Translations under genes and position numbers: made by a program | Part shown: positions 63,051 to 64,000 of the stretch, piece after piece | Position numbering within the stretch: the first letter of the stretch is position 1 | How the letters are laid out: each line of letters opens with the position of its first letter | NCBI RefSeq assembly: GCF_019204005.1 | Contig: NZ_JAGSPA010000001.1 | Location: 806,001-870,000, forward strand | Direction: 5' to 3' | DNA: 64,000 nucleotides | Source: Pacificimonas pallii | GTDB taxonomy: Bacteria; Pseudomonadota; Alphaproteobacteria; Sphingomonadales; Sphingomonadaceae | The notes under the pieces: generated by a model | Database searches by the model: none | Seen by the model: the letters and a program-made list of their open reading frames with translations, nothing else | What the model was told of the DNA's origin: nothing

Positions 63051-64000
63051 ATGCCCACCCGCCGCGAAATCTTGTCCGCCGCCAGCGCCGCCACTGTCAT
63101 CGCCGCAGCTTCCAGACCTGTTAGTGCCGCCAATCATCAAGGAGCAGGCGCACCGGATCTTTCTGGAAAGGCCATCCTGATCACGGGGACGTCGTCGGGT
63201 TTTGGCCATCTGGGCGCGCTGCACTATGCGCGTGCCGGGGCGAAAGTTATCGCGACGATGCGTAACCTGCCAAGGCCGGAGGCAGATGCACTTGTGAAGG
63301 CTGCCAAGGACGAGGGTCTCGATCTGCATGTCGTCGAACTTGATGTTCTCGACCCTGACAGCGTCATCGGCGGTGTTGCGAAGGCCGAGCGGCTTGCGGG
63401 CGGCGCGCTCGATGTGATCGTGAACAATGCCGGTATCTCCTTCGGCCTGCCCGTCGAGCTTCAGGACGAGGAGGCAGCCAGACTTATGTTCGATACCAAT
63501 GTGCTCGGGTACCAGCGTGTCGCGCGCGCGGCGCTGCCCGGGATGCGCGATGTGAAACGTGGGCAGGTTTTCAACGTCTCGTCGCAACTTGGCCGTGTCG
63601 TGATCCCCGGCTTTGGCCTGTATTCCGCAACCAAGTTCGCCGTCGAGGCGCAGGCCGAACAGATGGCGTACGAGCTCGCACCACATGGTATCGACGTCAC
63701 GATCATCCAGCCGGGCGGCTATCCGACGGCGATCTGGGAGAATGCGAGCGCCAATACGCAGACACTGATCGACCGGTTGAGCGATGATGAAAAGACCGCG
63801 TATCAGGGCTTTATCGACAATGCGACGCGGGTCGGTACTGGCGGCGATAGCGACCCGATGGACATCCCGCGCGCGATTGCCGAGATCATCGCGATGCCTG
63901 CGGGCCAGCGGCCGCTGCGCCGCGCGGTGCACCCCGTCACCAGGCCGCAGGAGAAGATCAACGAGGTCAGCGCGGCGACGCAGCTGGCGATTCTGGGTGA
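63051..64000 (+). CDS. SDR-family oxidoreductase with Tat-type signal (3' end outside window)
   Basis: The frame runs to the window edge without a stop, so at least 316 residues are present. It starts MPTRREILSAASAATVIAAA, a twin-arginine-like signal, then TGTSSGFG (Rossmann motif), NNAGIS, NVSSQLG and the Y-x3-K pair YSATK. An exported NAD(P)-dependent dehydrogenase is unusual but occurs. The substrate is unknown. Confidence 0.85.
   Translation, partial: MPTRREILSAASAATVIAAASRPVSAANHQGAGAPDLSGKAILITGTSSGFGHLGALHYARAGAKVIATMRNLPRPEADALVKAAKDEGLDLHVVELDVLDPDSVIGGVAKAERLAGGALDVIVNNAGISFGLPVELQDEEAARLMFDTNVLGYQRVARAALPGMRDVKRGQVFNVSSQLGRVVIPGFGLYSATKFAVEAQAEQMAYELAPHGIDVTIIQPGGYPTAIWENASANTQTLIDRLSDDEKTAYQGFIDNATRVGTGGDSDPMDIPRAIAEIIAMPAGQRPLRRAVHPVTRPQEKINEVSAATQLAILG

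Overview
The window comes from a high-GC alphaproteobacterium, most likely a member of the Sphingomonadales. This is inferred from gene content (a CTG- or ATT-started rimP before nusA, a YlxR/L7Ae fusion protein, proteins with VPAP-type C-terminal anchors) and from intergenic repeats of a style common in that order. It has two parts: a conjugative element (about 1-21.6 kb) and ordinary chromosome (about 22.2-64 kb).

Region 1 (1-12.7 kb) is the transfer module of an integrative conjugative element. It holds the C-terminus of a DUF3363-type relaxase, the coupling protein TraG, a ribbon-helix-helix regulator, and a full Trb mating-pore operon in the order trbB-C-D-E-J-K-L-F-G-I, ending in a DUF2274 gene. 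Region 2 (12.6-15.2 kb) is a scar. A LysR regulator gene that converges on the DUF2274 gene has been cut by an IS3-family insertion, of which a frameshifted remnant survives. An AT-rich acetyltransferase gene follows, then a second copy of the DUF2274 tail and an intact LysR gene.

Region 3 (15.4-19.8 kb) is a coherent sulfur cargo module. An ArsR-rhodanese fusion regulator is divergent from a persulfide-dioxygenase-like metallo-hydrolase, an MFS transporter, a DsrE protein and a cysteine desulfurase. Region 4 (19.8-21.6 kb) holds three small unrecognised envelope proteins, one resembling the SecD P1-head fold. The element meets the chromosome at a complete tRNA-Arg(CCG) gene. A duplicated 5' half of the same tRNA lies 136 bases further on, a sign of past integration or excision. 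No integrase is visible.

Region 5 (22.2-52.1 kb) is chromosomal housekeeping: nth, a DUF2244 gene, a TPR protein, a hydrolase, an XRE/membrane protein pair, an SDR, thrS, a metallo-hydrolase, a DUF4230 gene, nadA, ompW, pldA, a prolyl oligopeptidase, a DUF2254 gene, nadC, RNase T2, lysE, two VPAP-tailed exported proteins, a DUF442 gene, a sterol desaturase-like gene, arfB, an AraC regulator, glnK-amtB behind a probable sigma-54 promoter, two transporters, an orphan pstS behind a Pho-box-like site, and a PQQ-type sugar dehydrogenase.

Region 6 (52.2-63 kb) is the conserved translation/RNA operon rimP-nusA-ylxR/L7Ae-infB-rbfA-(GNAT)-(tdk)-truB-rpsO-pnp, closed by a strong terminator. A Tat-signalled SDR gene runs off the right edge.
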